DNA from: Prevotella sp. 10(H)
GTDB lineage: Bacteria > Bacteroidota > Bacteroidia > Bacteroidales > Dysgonomonadaceae
Assembly: GCF_000711235.1 (NCBI RefSeq)
Contig: NZ_JOMI01000009.1
Span: forward strand, 496,001-560,000
Reading direction: 5' to 3'
Length of the DNA stretch: 64,000 bases
Under the pieces are notes generated by a model that made no database searches, had not been told where the DNA came from, and worked only from the letters and a program-made list of their open reading frames with translations. Every line of letters begins with the position of its first letter. Position 1 is the stretch's first letter. The position numbers were made by a program, and so were the translations under genes. Shown one piece after another: positions 51,180 to 61,080 of the stretch.

Positions 51180-51758
51180 ATGACTATACATACCAAAGAA
51201 GGAAAGTATTTGGAAAATTTTCAGAATCTATTCTCAGAATATTATGAGTCTCTGTGTCTTTTTGCTTACAAATATGTGAGGAACAAAGACATTGCTGAAG
51301 ATATTGTACAAGACACATTTTTCTCACTTTGGAACAATCAGGAAGATATTGATTTCAGCCAGCCAAAACCACTATTATATAAGTATGTAAAAAACAGGGC
51401 AATCGATTTTCTGAGGCAGGCACAAACTAGAAATATCAGCCTGAATACTGATGATATTAGTATAAAGCTTGATAATTATGTCAGGAATCTAATTGTAAAT
51501 CAACAGGAAGAAGACTTTCACTACAAGCAACTGCAAATAGAATTAAATAAATGTATTGAAGACTTACCGCCTCAATGCCGCAGGGTATTCGAGTTAAGCA
51601 GATTCTCTAATTTAAAAAATAAAGAAATTGCTGAAGAGTTACAAATAAACATAAAAACAGTAGAAAAGCACATTACCACTGCACTATTAAGAATAAGACA
51701 ACATTTGGCAAAACAGGGATTTATATACCTGTTGTTTTATTATTATCTCTTACATTAA
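51180..51758 (+). CDS. ECF-type RNA polymerase sigma factor
   Basis: A 192-residue sigma-70 family factor of the Bacteroidetes extracytoplasmic type. Region 2 includes YYESLCLFAYKYVRNKDIAEDIVQDTFFSLW, cited for the conserved AEDIVQDTF core that binds polymerase and the -10 DNA. Region 4 includes LPPQCRRVFELSRFSNLKNKEIAEELQINIKTVEKHI, a helix-turn-helix for the -35 element. It should drive the PUL that follows when released by the FecR protein encoded 65 bp downstream. The C-terminus is an odd hydrophobic, Tyr-rich tail (YLLFYYYLLH). A hairpin separates it from fecR. Confidence 0.93.
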   Translation: MTIHTKEGKYLENFQNLFSEYYESLCLFAYKYVRNKDIAEDIVQDTFFSLWNNQEDIDFSQPKPLLYKYVKNRAIDFLRQAQTRNISLNTDDISIKLDNYVRNLIVNQQEEDFHYKQLQIELNKCIEDLPPQCRRVFELSRFSNLKNKEIAEELQINIKTVEKHITTALLRIRQHLAKQGFIYLLFYYYLLH

Positions 51759-51766
51759 AGAAATAA

Positions 51767-51788
51767 ATGAATCTTTTTTAAGATTCAT
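51767..51788 (+). other. Hairpin between the sigma and FecR genes
   Basis: Perfect 9-bp arms atgaatctt/aagattcat around TTTT, 9 bp after the sigma stop. The stem is AT-rich and not followed directly by Ts, so at most a weak attenuator or an mRNA processing site. Confidence 0.4.
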
Positions 51789-51823
51789 GGTAGGGTTTTT
51801 ATTATCGTGTACGTATTAATATT

Positions 51824-52996
51824 ATGAATGTTATGCATACGAATGATATAAAACCATATATAGTCCGTTATCTCGATGGAACCATTAATCAATCTGATAA
51901 AGAAATTCTTCTGTCATGGTTGGAACATTCTGAAGAAAACCGTAAACTATTTTTGGAATATTTTAATCTTTGGAATTTTTCTGCATCAGAAAATCTATCT
52001 TTTGATAAAAATAAAGCTTTAGGTACCTTCTTAAGTAAACTTGAGATTGAAAATTCTAGAGCTAAACCTAAAACTTACAGAAGAAAACTATACAGGAATA
52101 TAGCTGCCGTTGCTTGTATATTCCTCTTAATTGCTCTCCCCGTATATTATTATACAACAAATAACACTCCGTTAGAATCGGATATTCTCTCCTATGCCAA
52201 TCAGTACATGCCCGAATTGACTGATACGGCTGATGTACAACTTATATTATCGAAAGAAAAAGTGATAGCTGTAAACGAAAAAGCATCTACAATACAATAC
52301 GATAAGGATGAGATAAAAATAAACGAAGACCGCCGGATTTCTAAGGAAGAAACCGAAGAATACAATCAGTTAATAGTCCCTTATGGAAAGCATTCTTCTG
52401 TTAAGTTCAATGATGGGACAAAAATATGGGTCAATGCCGGTACAAGAGTAATTTATCCAACCCAGTTTGGTAAAAACAGGGAAATATTTGTAGACGGTGA
52501 AATCTTTTTAGATGTAGCTAAAGACGAATCACGGCCTTTTATCGTAAAGACGAATAATCTCGACATTCAGGTTCTCGGAACCCGGTTCAATGTATCAACC
52601 GATACGCATAATGATAAAAAGGATATTGTACTCGTTTCGGGCTCTGTAAAGATATTGACTAAAAATAAATCCGAGGACATACTGCTCAGCCCGGGCCAAA
52701 AATATACGCTGGAAAAGAATGTCTATTCTATACGTGATGTTAATGTGGAAAAATATGTCCAGTGGATTCAAGGATATTATCTTTTGGAAAATGATAAGAT
52801 AAGCGAGATTGTAAAATATCTGACAAGGTATTATGGCGTTAAAATCGATTATGCCCCATCGGTAGCCAATCTAACTTGCTCAGGAAAACTGGACCTGAAA
52901 AAGGATTTATCCGAAGTACTCACCATTCTTGGCAAAACAGCCCCTATAAAATATTCAAAATATAAAGACAATACTTACCGTATCGAGTATAAATAA
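51824..52996 (+). CDS. FecR-family anti-sigma factor
   Basis: A 390-residue inner-membrane signalling protein. The cytosolic N-terminal part (about 1-88) should bind the sigma factor. One transmembrane helix follows (about 91-112, IAAVACIFLLIALPVYYYTT). The periplasmic FecR domain has VPYGKHSSVKFNDGTKIWVNAGTRV and VDGEIFLDVAKDESRPFIV, both family hallmarks. The C-terminal DUF4974-type domain (about 315-390, LENDKISEIVKYLTRYYGVKID) is where the STN domain of the SusC partner is thought to dock. It forms a signalling set with the sigma gene before it and the STN-type SusC after it. Confidence 0.94.
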   Translation: MNVMHTNDIKPYIVRYLDGTINQSDKEILLSWLEHSEENRKLFLEYFNLWNFSASENLSFDKNKALGTFLSKLEIENSRAKPKTYRRKLYRNIAAVACIFLLIALPVYYYTTNNTPLESDILSYANQYMPELTDTADVQLILSKEKVIAVNEKASTIQYDKDEIKINEDRRISKEETEEYNQLIVPYGKHSSVKFNDGTKIWVNAGTRVIYPTQFGKNREIFVDGEIFLDVAKDESRPFIVKTNNLDIQVLGTRFNVSTDTHNDKKDIVLVSGSVKILTKNKSEDILLSPGQKYTLEKNVYSIRDVNVEKYVQWIQGYYLLENDKISEIVKYLTRYYGVKIDYAPSVANLTCSGKLDLKKDLSEVLTILGKTAPIKYSKYKDNTYRIEYK

Positions 52997-53063
52997 CCAC
53001 TATGTTAAACTTAACCGAAAATTTAAATGCCTATGAAAATCCGATGAAAAACAATTAAAAAGA

Positions 53064-53091
53064 ATCGGGCAATACTCCAATATCGCCCGAT
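53064..53091 (+). other. Leader hairpin before the second susC
   Basis: A GC-rich 7-bp stem atcgggc/gcccgat with a 14-base loop in the 151-bp gap between fecR and susC, without a T-run. It may mark an mRNA processing point that separates regulatory genes from transport genes. Confidence 0.4.
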
Positions 53092-53147
53092 CGAAGATTA
53101 AAACCAAAAATCATTGCAAATTTATTAATCTTAATCTATACAAATGT

Positions 53148-56100
53148 ATGATAAAAATTGAAAGATTTGGCTTGTTTCGAGCCAAAGTGAGAAGAATATG
53201 CCGAATTATGAAGATATTGATCTTATTTTTAATACTAGGTACCAGCACATGTTTTTCGATTAACACCTACTCTCAAACCACAAAGCTTTCTATCAAGGCC
53301 AAAAGCAAAACACTAAAGCAGGTTTTTTCTGAAATAGAGAGGCAGAGTGAGTTCATTTTTGTCTATTATGATAATGTCATAGATACAAAAAAGCGTGTGT
53401 CGATTGATGTAAATGATAGTACAATAGATGAAATCCTGAATAAGCTTTTTGAGTCTACAGATAATACCTATGAAATATCGGGCAGACAAATTGTAGTCTC
53501 TTCAAATCCGAAAGCTGATACAGTGAAAGATGTAGTGCAGGATGATAGAATAACCGTTAAAGGGAATGTTACCGATATGGATGGTAATCCATTGATAGGC
53601 GTTACCATCTTTTTAAAAGAGAATGCTAAAGTAGGAACAGTTACCGATACCGATGGAAATTATTCGATAGATGTACCTGACAAATACGCGACTCTTACTT
53701 TTAAGTATATCGGCTTTATAGCCAGAGAAGAAGTTGTCGGTAACCGTAAAGTGATTAACGTCATTCTTCAGGAAGATGTCGGTCAGCTCGAAGAAGTTGT
53801 GGTCGTCGGTTTCGGTACGCAGAAAAAACAAAATCTGACAAGCGCCATTACTACAGTCAGGGTTAAAGAACTGAAAGGGCCGACAAGCAACCTCACCACA
53901 ATGCTTACCGGACGGATTGCAGGAGTAATATCTTACCAGCGGAGCGGAGAACCGGGGCAGGATAATTCCCAGTTCTTTGTGCGGGGGGTAGGTTCATTCG
54001 GTGCAGGTAAGGTAAATCCGTTAATTCTCATCGACGGTATCGAGTCATCAGATACTGACCTTGCACGCTTACAACCCGACGATATATCCGATTTCTCGGT
54101 TTTAAAAGACGCTGTGGCTGCTGCTGTATACGGAGCAAGGGGTGCAAACGGAGTAATTCTGGTAAATACCAAGCAGGGTATTGACGGAAAGACAAAATTT
54201 AATTTCCGTGTAGAAAATTCAATCTCTACTAATACCCGGAATTTTAAGCTTGCCGATAACATTACTTATATGCAATTGGCAAACGAGGCCTACCTGACGC
54301 GTATCAAGTATTCGGGAAGCAGTAACGGATTACCCTACAGTATGAAAAAAATAGACCGGACTAAGGCCGGAGAAAATCCGTATCTCTATCCGAGTAACGA
54401 TTGGATGGATTTGCTGATAGAGCCCCGGACTATGAATCAGCGAATCAACTTAAGTGCTCAGGGTGGCGGACTTATAGCAAAATATTATGTAGCCGGTACC
54501 TTCAATATCGACAACGGTATTCTCAAAAATGATAAAGGGAATAATTTCGATAATAATATTAAGTTGAAAAATTATTCAATCCGGTCAAATACCACCCTAC
54601 AGCTTACGCGAACAACTGAAGCCGTTATCCGTGTATACGGTCAATTTGATGATTATGAAGGACCTGTAGGGGGTGGAGGTGCAATATTCAACTCGGTGTT
54701 GAAAGCTAATCCTGTAGCTTTTACTCCTTACTATCCGGCAAGTTATTCACCTTATAAGGAGCACATTTTATTCGGTAATGCCTTGATGACGGGAACAACC
54801 AATAAGTTATATAAAAATCCTTATGCCCAAATGGTTTCGGGATATCAGATGTATAATACTTCTACAATAAATGCCCAGATAGAATTGAATCAGAATTTTG
54901 ATTTTATACTGCCCGGACTTTCTGCCCGTGGAATGGGGTATGTGCAGAGGTATTCAAAATTTGCATCTAACAGGTCATATAATCCGTTTTTCTACAAATC
55001 TACCGAGACTGACGGTAATATTTATCTGACACCGTGGAATGACGGTGGGCCATCTTCTATCGGAACTACAGGAACGGAATATCTGAGTTATAATGAAGAT
55101 GCAAAAGAAATGACAAGTATCTATTATGGAGAAGCTGCATTAAATTATAATCATACATTTAGTAAAGTGCATGCAGTTTCAGGGATGCTCATTGGAACAT
55201 TACAAAATACGGTGTATGGGAATCCCGGAAGTTTGGAGAAATCATTGCCTCACCGCAATTTAGGATTGTCGGGACGTGCCTCCTATGCCTTTGATTCAAG
55301 ATATTTTGTAGAATTCAATTTCGGATATAACGGTTCAGAGCGGTTTGCTAAAAACAATCGCTGGGGGTTCTTCCCATCAGTGGGAGTGGCGTGGAATCTT
55401 TCCAACGAATCATTCTTTAGCCCTTTGAAAAATACCATATCCAACCTGAAATTTAGGGCTTCGTACGGATTAGTCGGTAATGACCAGATTGGTAAGGCCG
55501 AAGACCGTTTCTTCTACTTGTCGAATGTCGATCTCAATTATGATGACAGAGGTTATCGGTTTGGTACAGAATGGGGCTATCACCGAAAAGGAATCAATAT
55601 AAACCGGTATCCGAATGTAGAAATAGGATGGGAAGAATCGCGGCAAACAAATATAGGGATGGATATTTCGGCTTTTGGAGTGGAAGTAATTGTCGATGCA
55701 TATCGGAACAAAAGGGATAACATATTGATGCAGCGTACATTTATCCCCGGGACTTTGGGTCTTACCACTGGTAATCCATATGCAAACATAGGTAAAGCCG
55801 AGTCGGAAGGAATCGATATTGGCATTACCTATAATAAAGCTTTCGGGAAAGACTGGTGGACTCAGTCGAGAGCAAATTTCACATATGCAACAAACGAAAT
55901 AAAAGTATATGATGAACCTAACTATCCTGCCAGTGAATGGTATAGGACTAGGGTTGGCCAGAACTCGAATCGCCAGTATGGTTTTATCGCAGAACGTTTG
56001 TTTATAGACGATGATGAAGTTGCCAACTCTCCGACACAAACTTTCGGCTCTTATCATGCCGGCGATATCAAGTATCGCGATATAAATGGCGATGGAGTAA

Positions 56101-56636
56101 TCAATGATAAAGATAAAGTGCCGATCGGGCATCCTACCACTCCGGAGATAATTTACGGTTTTGGAGGAACTGTAGGATATAAAGATTTCGATTTAAGTTT
56201 TTTCTTTCAGGGATCGGCCCGTTCTTCATTCTTTATCGATCCGGGTGCTATTTCCCCATTCGTACAGAATACAGAATCAGGAGAACAAAATGGCTTGTTA
56301 AGAGCTATTGCCGATGACCATTGGTCGGAAGACAACAGAAACCTATATGCGTTCTGGCCACGATTGAGTTTAGATGGTGTAGGAAATAATAACCAGACAT
56401 CTACATGGTGGATGAGAAACGGATCATTCCTGCGCCTCAAGACACTGGAAGTAGGTTATACTATGCCGGAAAAATTTGTACGGAAGATAGGTATTTCAGA
56501 TTTCAGGCTTTACCTGAATGCATCGAATTTATTTGTCTTAAGCAACTTCAAAATGTGGGATCCCGAAATGGGCGGTAACGGCTTGGGATATCCGCTGCAG
56601 AGAGTTTATAACATAGGAATCAGTTTCGGAATATAA
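53148..56636 (+). CDS. SusC/RagA-family TonB-dependent transporter with N-terminal STN signalling domain
   Basis: A 1162-residue outer-membrane transporter. After a signal peptide (to about 43; ATG at 53148 or 53208) comes an STN domain (about 45-120, LKQVFSEIERQSEFIFVYYD, STIDEILNKLFEST), which passes the substrate signal to FecR. Then a carboxypeptidase-regulatory-like domain (about 132-210, GNVTDMDGNPLIGVTIFLKE), the SusC motif EEVVVVGFGTQKKQNLTSAI, a plug (about 240-345, DISDFSVLKDAVAAAVYGARG) and a barrel ending RVYNIGISFGI. The STN domain, missing from the SusC at 3460, explains why this locus carries sigma/FecR genes. SusD starts 13 bp downstream. Confidence 0.96.
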   Translation: MIKIERFGLFRAKVRRICRIMKILILFLILGTSTCFSINTYSQTTKLSIKAKSKTLKQVFSEIERQSEFIFVYYDNVIDTKKRVSIDVNDSTIDEILNKLFESTDNTYEISGRQIVVSSNPKADTVKDVVQDDRITVKGNVTDMDGNPLIGVTIFLKENAKVGTVTDTDGNYSIDVPDKYATLTFKYIGFIAREEVVGNRKVINVILQEDVGQLEEVVVVGFGTQKKQNLTSAITTVRVKELKGPTSNLTTMLTGRIAGVISYQRSGEPGQDNSQFFVRGVGSFGAGKVNPLILIDGIESSDTDLARLQPDDISDFSVLKDAVAAAVYGARGANGVILVNTKQGIDGKTKFNFRVENSISTNTRNFKLADNITYMQLANEAYLTRIKYSGSSNGLPYSMKKIDRTKAGENPYLYPSNDWMDLLIEPRTMNQRINLSAQGGGLIAKYYVAGTFNIDNGILKNDKGNNFDNNIKLKNYSIRSNTTLQLTRTTEAVIRVYGQFDDYEGPVGGGGAIFNSVLKANPVAFTPYYPASYSPYKEHILFGNALMTGTTNKLYKNPYAQMVSGYQMYNTSTINAQIELNQNFDFILPGLSARGMGYVQRYSKFASNRSYNPFFYKSTETDGNIYLTPWNDGGPSSIGTTGTEYLSYNEDAKEMTSIYYGEAALNYNHTFSKVHAVSGMLIGTLQNTVYGNPGSLEKSLPHRNLGLSGRASYAFDSRYFVEFNFGYNGSERFAKNNRWGFFPSVGVAWNLSNESFFSPLKNTISNLKFRASYGLVGNDQIGKAEDRFFYLSNVDLNYDDRGYRFGTEWGYHRKGININRYPNVEIGWEESRQTNIGMDISAFGVEVIVDAYRNKRDNILMQRTFIPGTLGLTTGNPYANIGKAESEGIDIGITYNKAFGKDWWTQSRANFTYATNEIKVYDEPNYPASEWYRTRVGQNSNRQYGFIAERLFIDDDEVANSPTQTFGSYHAGDIKYRDINGDGVINDKDKVPIGHPTTPEIIYGFGGTVGYKDFDLSFFFQGSARSSFFIDPGAISPFVQNTESGEQNGLLRAIADDHWSEDNRNLYAFWPRLSLDGVGNNNQTSTWWMRNGSFLRLKTLEVGYTMPEKFVRKIGISDFRLYLNASNLFVLSNFKMWDPEMGGNGLGYPLQRVYNIGISFGI

Positions 56637-56649
56637 AAAACAAAATATA

Positions 56650-58581
56650 ATGAAAAGAACAGGACGATTACGGTCAATCAAAAAGCAGGCTAATATGTTT
56701 TTATTATTAGCTATAGCGCTCTTTTATTCTTCATGTTCAAATTTTCTGGATATTGTGCCGGATAATGTAGCAACATTAGACCATGCCTTTTCTAATACCG
56801 TAGAGGCGGAAAAGTATTTATTTACATGTTATTCTTATATACCGAATAATGCCGATATCTCTAACAATCCGGGAATGGTTTCGGGTGATGAATTCTGGCT
56901 CAATGACCAATACGCACCCTATACATGGAATCTTATTGCCAAAGGGCAACAGAACTCTGCCAATCCTGCGGCAAATTGCTGGGATGGCTTTCAAAATGGT
57001 ATCGAATCTTTTAAAGCAATTCGCCATTGTAATACATTCATTGAGAATGTAAGTGACCTGAATAAAGTCAGGGACTTACAATTAGATAAGCGTATGCGAT
57101 GGCTGGCAGAGGTGAAATTCCTGAAGGCATATTACCATTTTCATTTGCTGCGTCATTACGGGCCGATACCGCTGATAGACAAAAACCTTCCTATATCGGC
57201 TACTCCGGAAGAAGTAAAGGTGAAGCGTAAGCCAGTAGATGAATGTGTGGATTTCATAGTGAATCTATTGGACGAATGCTATGAAGATCTGCCTACAAAA
57301 ATTTTATCTGAAAATGATGAAGCCGGACGGATAACAAAACCGATTAACAGGGCAATAAAAGCACGTGTCCTCTTGTTGGCAGCCAGCCCCTTATTTAATG
57401 GAAATACCGATTATAGAAATTTTACAGATAAGGATGGTGTTCTACTGTTTAACACTACGGAAGATGTAAGTAAATGGCAGAAAGCAGCCGATGCAGCCAA
57501 AGAAGCGATAGACATAGCGGAACAGACCGGTAACAAGCTTTACTATTATACCTCACCTAAATTTCAGATGACTGATACTACCATGATTCAGATGAGTATA
57601 CGGGGAGCTGTTACAGAAAGATGGAATGATGAAGTTGTCTGGGGACTGTCTGACAGAAGAGCAGATGGAATACAGAGAGATGCTCAGGCTCATTTATCTA
57701 AAGATTGGGGCTCGGGAGAAGCTCATGGTTATCTGGCGCCGACACTGAAAATTATACAACAATTTTACACCAGCAACGGCGTTCCGATCACTGAAGATAA
57801 GTTTCTTAACTTTAACGATATAGGAAGATTAAGAACCGCTACGAATGCAGAACGGGTCAATTTTGAAGTGAGATATGAAACTGCCCGTATAAATTTTGAC
57901 AGGGAAAATCGCTTTTATGCTTCGGTAGGTTTCGATGGTGGTAAGTGGCTTACCGCGGATCTGGCTGCACAAATAGACTACGAGGCGCTCGTCGTTAAAG
58001 GTAAAAAGGGGCAGATAAGTTCGGGTGAAATATTAGGTTTTAATTCACAAACCGGATACTATCCCAAAAAACTCGTTAACTGGGAATCTGTATTCAAGGC
58101 AAACTCTACGGGAATCAGACAGTATCCATGGCCGGAAGTTCGTTTGGCTGATATCTATTTGATGTATGCCGAAGCACTGAATGAAATACAAGGACCGGTT
58201 GAAGATGTGCATAAATATTTAGACCTGATACGAAAACGCGCCGGACTGGAAAGTGTGGCTGACTCATGGAAAAAATATTCGACAAATCCTGCAAAACCGA
58301 CAACAAAAGAAGGAATGCGAGAGATTATCCGCCAGGAACGTTTAATCGAATTGTGTTTTGAAGGGCATCGTTTTTGGGATTTGAGGAGATGGAAAAAGGC
58401 AGCGGAAGTGTTAAATGCCCCTGTTACCGGATGGGATGTAACGCAGAAGGACGCTCCTGCCTATTATCAGGTTGTTACTTATTATCAACAAAAATTTGTA
58501 GCTCCCAGAGATTACCTTTGGCCTATACGAATAGACGAATTATCTGTTAACTTGAATTTAGTACAAAATCCGGGATGGTAA
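56650..58581 (+). CDS. SusD/RagB-family glycan-binding lipoprotein (second locus)
   Basis: A 643-residue surface lipoprotein paired with the preceding SusC. Lipid cysteine at about 29 (LFYSSC), then SNFLDIVPDNVATLDHAF, a common SusD opening. TPR-type helices include LAEVKFLKAYYHFHLLRHYGPIPLI and RAIKARVLLLAASPLFN. The C-terminal signature reads IIRQERLIELCFEGHRFWDLRRWK. It presumably lids the SusC channel and selects rhamnose-containing oligosaccharides (inferred from the GH78 genes nearby). Confidence 0.95.
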   Translation: MKRTGRLRSIKKQANMFLLLAIALFYSSCSNFLDIVPDNVATLDHAFSNTVEAEKYLFTCYSYIPNNADISNNPGMVSGDEFWLNDQYAPYTWNLIAKGQQNSANPAANCWDGFQNGIESFKAIRHCNTFIENVSDLNKVRDLQLDKRMRWLAEVKFLKAYYHFHLLRHYGPIPLIDKNLPISATPEEVKVKRKPVDECVDFIVNLLDECYEDLPTKILSENDEAGRITKPINRAIKARVLLLAASPLFNGNTDYRNFTDKDGVLLFNTTEDVSKWQKAADAAKEAIDIAEQTGNKLYYYTSPKFQMTDTTMIQMSIRGAVTERWNDEVVWGLSDRRADGIQRDAQAHLSKDWGSGEAHGYLAPTLKIIQQFYTSNGVPITEDKFLNFNDIGRLRTATNAERVNFEVRYETARINFDRENRFYASVGFDGGKWLTADLAAQIDYEALVVKGKKGQISSGEILGFNSQTGYYPKKLVNWESVFKANSTGIRQYPWPEVRLADIYLMYAEALNEIQGPVEDVHKYLDLIRKRAGLESVADSWKKYSTNPAKPTTKEGMREIIRQERLIELCFEGHRFWDLRRWKKAAEVLNAPVTGWDVTQKDAPAYYQVVTYYQQKFVAPRDYLWPIRIDELSVNLNLVQNPGW

Positions 58582-58600
58582 TATCTTAATTTTAGATGAT

Positions 58601-59809
58601 ATGAAAACAGTAAACAAAATAGCAATAATTACTCTTGGCATAGTCCTCCTTGTTCTCATCGGATGCAAGGAAGATAAAATAGCTCCTTGGGAAAACAACA
58701 CGACTCCTCCCGGGCCGATTTCAAATATAACGATTGTAAATCAGCCCGCACAGGCAACAATAACTTATACATTGCCCCGCGATAAAGACCTCTTGTATGT
58801 GAAAGCGGTATATCCTTTGCAATCGGGCGCAATCAGAGAAGTAAAAGCCTCATATTATACAAATACGATGGTTTTGGATGGTTTTGGTGAAGCCGGAACT
58901 TATGATGTGAAATTATATGCAGTAAATAGAAGTGAGGTTGAGTCCGAACCTGTAACTATACAGGTTGAGCCATTAAAGAACCCGATATGGGATGTATTTG
59001 AGACAATGGAGATTCTACCCGATTTTGCCGGAGTAAGAATAAAGGCTCTCAACGAATTCAGAGCAGATGTAACTATTGAAGTTCTAAGAAAGGATTCGTT
59101 AGGCGAATGGGAAAAATTCGGGGATGATATATACACATCGATAGCAGATATAAGTAATACCACCCGCGGATTGGATACAGTTGCCCAGATGTTTGGCGCT
59201 ACTGTGAGAGATCGTTTCATGAATTATACAGATACGGTGTTTACTACCATTAAACCATTATTTGAAGAGGCACTAGATAAGAGCAAGTTCAGAGAGTTAC
59301 GACTTCCGGGCGATGCAGATATACAAACAGTGACTGCCGGTATGCGTTTGATATGGGATGGTGATGCGAATTCATCACAAAGCCAGAGAATGTTGACCAC
59401 TACAGACAATCATAATCCTCAATGGATTACTTTCGATACGGGTCAGGAGTCTAAGTTAAGCCGCTTTAAAACTTATAATTATACTGAATTTGTGGGTGGT
59501 AACCGCTTTTACTATTATAGAGGTCAGTTCCGTTATTTCGAGTTATGGGGAACCACGCAATACTCATTAGATGGAAGTTTTGACAGTTGGACTTTACTGG
59601 GTACCTATGAAGTAAAAAAACCGTCAGGGCTACCATATGGACAACAGACAACAGAAGACTTTAATTTTGCCGAGGCAGGATTCGAATTCGATGTAGATCC
59701 GAATGCTCCAAAAGTGAGGTATCTGAGGATAAAGAGTAACCAGAACTGGGAAGGTAGTACCTGGATGGAGCTTTTAGAGATCAATTTATATGGAGATACT
59801 CGTAAATGA
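58601..59809 (+). CDS. DUF4959/DUF5126/DUF5000 three-domain lipoprotein
   Basis: A 402-residue lipoprotein (MKTVNKIAIITLGIVLLVLIGC, cysteine 22). The first domain (about 35-130) is the fibronectin-like DUF4959: ATITYTLPRDKDLLYVKAVY and SEVESEPVTIQVEPL. The middle (about 130-235) is DUF5126-like (IWDVFETMEILPDFAGVRI), and the C-terminal third (about 240-402) is a DUF5000/discoidin-type jelly roll (PQWITFDTGQESKLSRFKTY, FRYFELWGT, VRYLRIKSNQNW). This combination follows SusD genes in many PULs and is thought to be a surface glycan-binding protein. It overlaps the next frame by 4 bp if that gene starts at 59806. Confidence 0.88.
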   Translation: MKTVNKIAIITLGIVLLVLIGCKEDKIAPWENNTTPPGPISNITIVNQPAQATITYTLPRDKDLLYVKAVYPLQSGAIREVKASYYTNTMVLDGFGEAGTYDVKLYAVNRSEVESEPVTIQVEPLKNPIWDVFETMEILPDFAGVRIKALNEFRADVTIEVLRKDSLGEWEKFGDDIYTSIADISNTTRGLDTVAQMFGATVRDRFMNYTDTVFTTIKPLFEEALDKSKFRELRLPGDADIQTVTAGMRLIWDGDANSSQSQRMLTTTDNHNPQWITFDTGQESKLSRFKTYNYTEFVGGNRFYYYRGQFRYFELWGTTQYSLDGSFDSWTLLGTYEVKKPSGLPYGQQTTEDFNFAEAGFEFDVDPNAPKVRYLRIKSNQNWEGSTWMELLEINLYGDTRK

Positions 59810-59829
59810 TAATTATTAATGTGATGTTT

Positions 59830-60972
59830 ATGAAAAAATATATATTTAGAAAATTGATTTATTTACTGTTGCTGGCAATAATATTTAATTCTTCCTGTGC
59901 TGATCCCGAAGACTATAAGCAATTTCTTGAAGGAGGAGAAATATCTTATACAGGGAAAATCGATTCTGTAATAGTATTATCGGGAAAAGAAAGGATTTAT
60001 ATTCAGGGTCTGTTCAGATCAGACCCAAAAGTAACAAAATGTGTAATATACTGGAATAGCAAATTGGATTCGTTAGCTGTGCCTGTTGAGCGCACAGACA
60101 GGACGGATACAATGAAAGTGATTGTACCACTGGCAGAAAATCTATACAATTTTGAGTTCCGCACATTCGATGCCGACGGTAATGCTTCTATTCCGGTATA
60201 TTCTATTGGAAGATCATACGGGGATTTATACCAGAAATCTATTTCCAACAGGCTTATCCTCTCAGCAATAACGGATGAAGCTACAGGCGATGTCACAGTG
60301 AACTGGAGAGATATAGATAAAACGTTGGGTGCTTTTGCTACAGATGTGATATATACCGATAATCAGGATAAAGAGCGTAAAGTACGTGTAAGCACAAGTG
60401 CGTCGAATTCTATTCTGGAAGATTATAAGAAAGGAACGCAGTTTAGCTATAAGACTCTATATAGACCTGATACACTCTGTATTGACACGTTCTATACAGC
60501 AATAAACAATCAAAAGGCTGTATTTAAAATAGATAAGAGCAGTTGGGTTGCTTCAGCCGATACCTATGAGCCTACAGGGCAAATGCCAAACGGAGGGCCA
60601 CCGTCATTCGTTATTGATGACAATCCTGATACATACTGGCATACGGTGCATGCATCGCATACAACACCGTTCCCGCATTGGCTGGCTTTCGATATGGGTA
60701 AAGAAGTTGTTGTAGATATAGTTGAACTTACTTCTAGGAGTGATCACCTCAACGCTGATTTCAGAGATTTCTGGATAGAGGGTAGAAACTCCGAATCGGA
60801 AGAATGGAAATTGTACGGAGTTTTCTTCTTGCCTGATGTGGTAGGTCCGCAACAGTTCATGCTGAATGATTCGCCAAGGATGAGGTATCTCAGGATATAT
60901 CAGCTGAATGGCGGAGGGGAGCCGCATTCTCATCTGGCAGAATTTTCTGTATACGGAAGTTTTATAGAGTAA
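59830..60972 (+). CDS. DUF4998/discoidin-type lipoprotein
   Basis: A 380-residue lipoprotein. The ATG at 59830 gives MKKYIFRKLIYLLLLAIIFNSSC (cysteine 23); in-frame ATGs at 59806 and 59824 are possible, and the first would overlap the upstream stop as ATGA. The N-terminal part matches DUF4998 (YKQFLEGGEISYTGKIDSVIVLSGKERI, quoted for the GEISYTGK core). The C-terminal part (about 245-380) is an F5/8-type-C-like jelly roll (PSFVIDDNPDTYWHTVHASH, PHWLAFDMGKEVVVDIVELT). It is another probable surface carbohydrate-binding protein of this PUL, similar in design to the product of the gene before it. Confidence 0.87.
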   Translation: MKKYIFRKLIYLLLLAIIFNSSCADPEDYKQFLEGGEISYTGKIDSVIVLSGKERIYIQGLFRSDPKVTKCVIYWNSKLDSLAVPVERTDRTDTMKVIVPLAENLYNFEFRTFDADGNASIPVYSIGRSYGDLYQKSISNRLILSAITDEATGDVTVNWRDIDKTLGAFATDVIYTDNQDKERKVRVSTSASNSILEDYKKGTQFSYKTLYRPDTLCIDTFYTAINNQKAVFKIDKSSWVASADTYEPTGQMPNGGPPSFVIDDNPDTYWHTVHASHTTPFPHWLAFDMGKEVVVDIVELTSRSDHLNADFRDFWIEGRNSESEEWKLYGVFFLPDVVGPQQFMLNDSPRMRYLRIYQLNGGGEPHSHLAEFSVYGSFIE

Positions 60973-61008
60973 TAATATATCAAATATATATTATTATCTT
61001 TATTTCCC

Positions 61009-61044
61009 AACCTGCAGGCATTCGTTGTGCCCTGCCTGCAGGTT
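61009..61044 (+). other. GC-rich hairpin between lipoprotein and rhamnosidase genes
   Basis: A perfect 12-bp stem (61009-61020 with 61033-61044) with a 12-base loop, 36 bp after the stop of the preceding gene. Just before it is another perfect AT inverted repeat (60971-60980 with 60986-60995). No T-run follows. It probably limits read-through or stabilises the 3' end of the susCD message. Confidence 0.55.
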
Positions 61045-61080
61045 TAAATTGTTTGCCAATAATCCGTTAACCTATACTCA

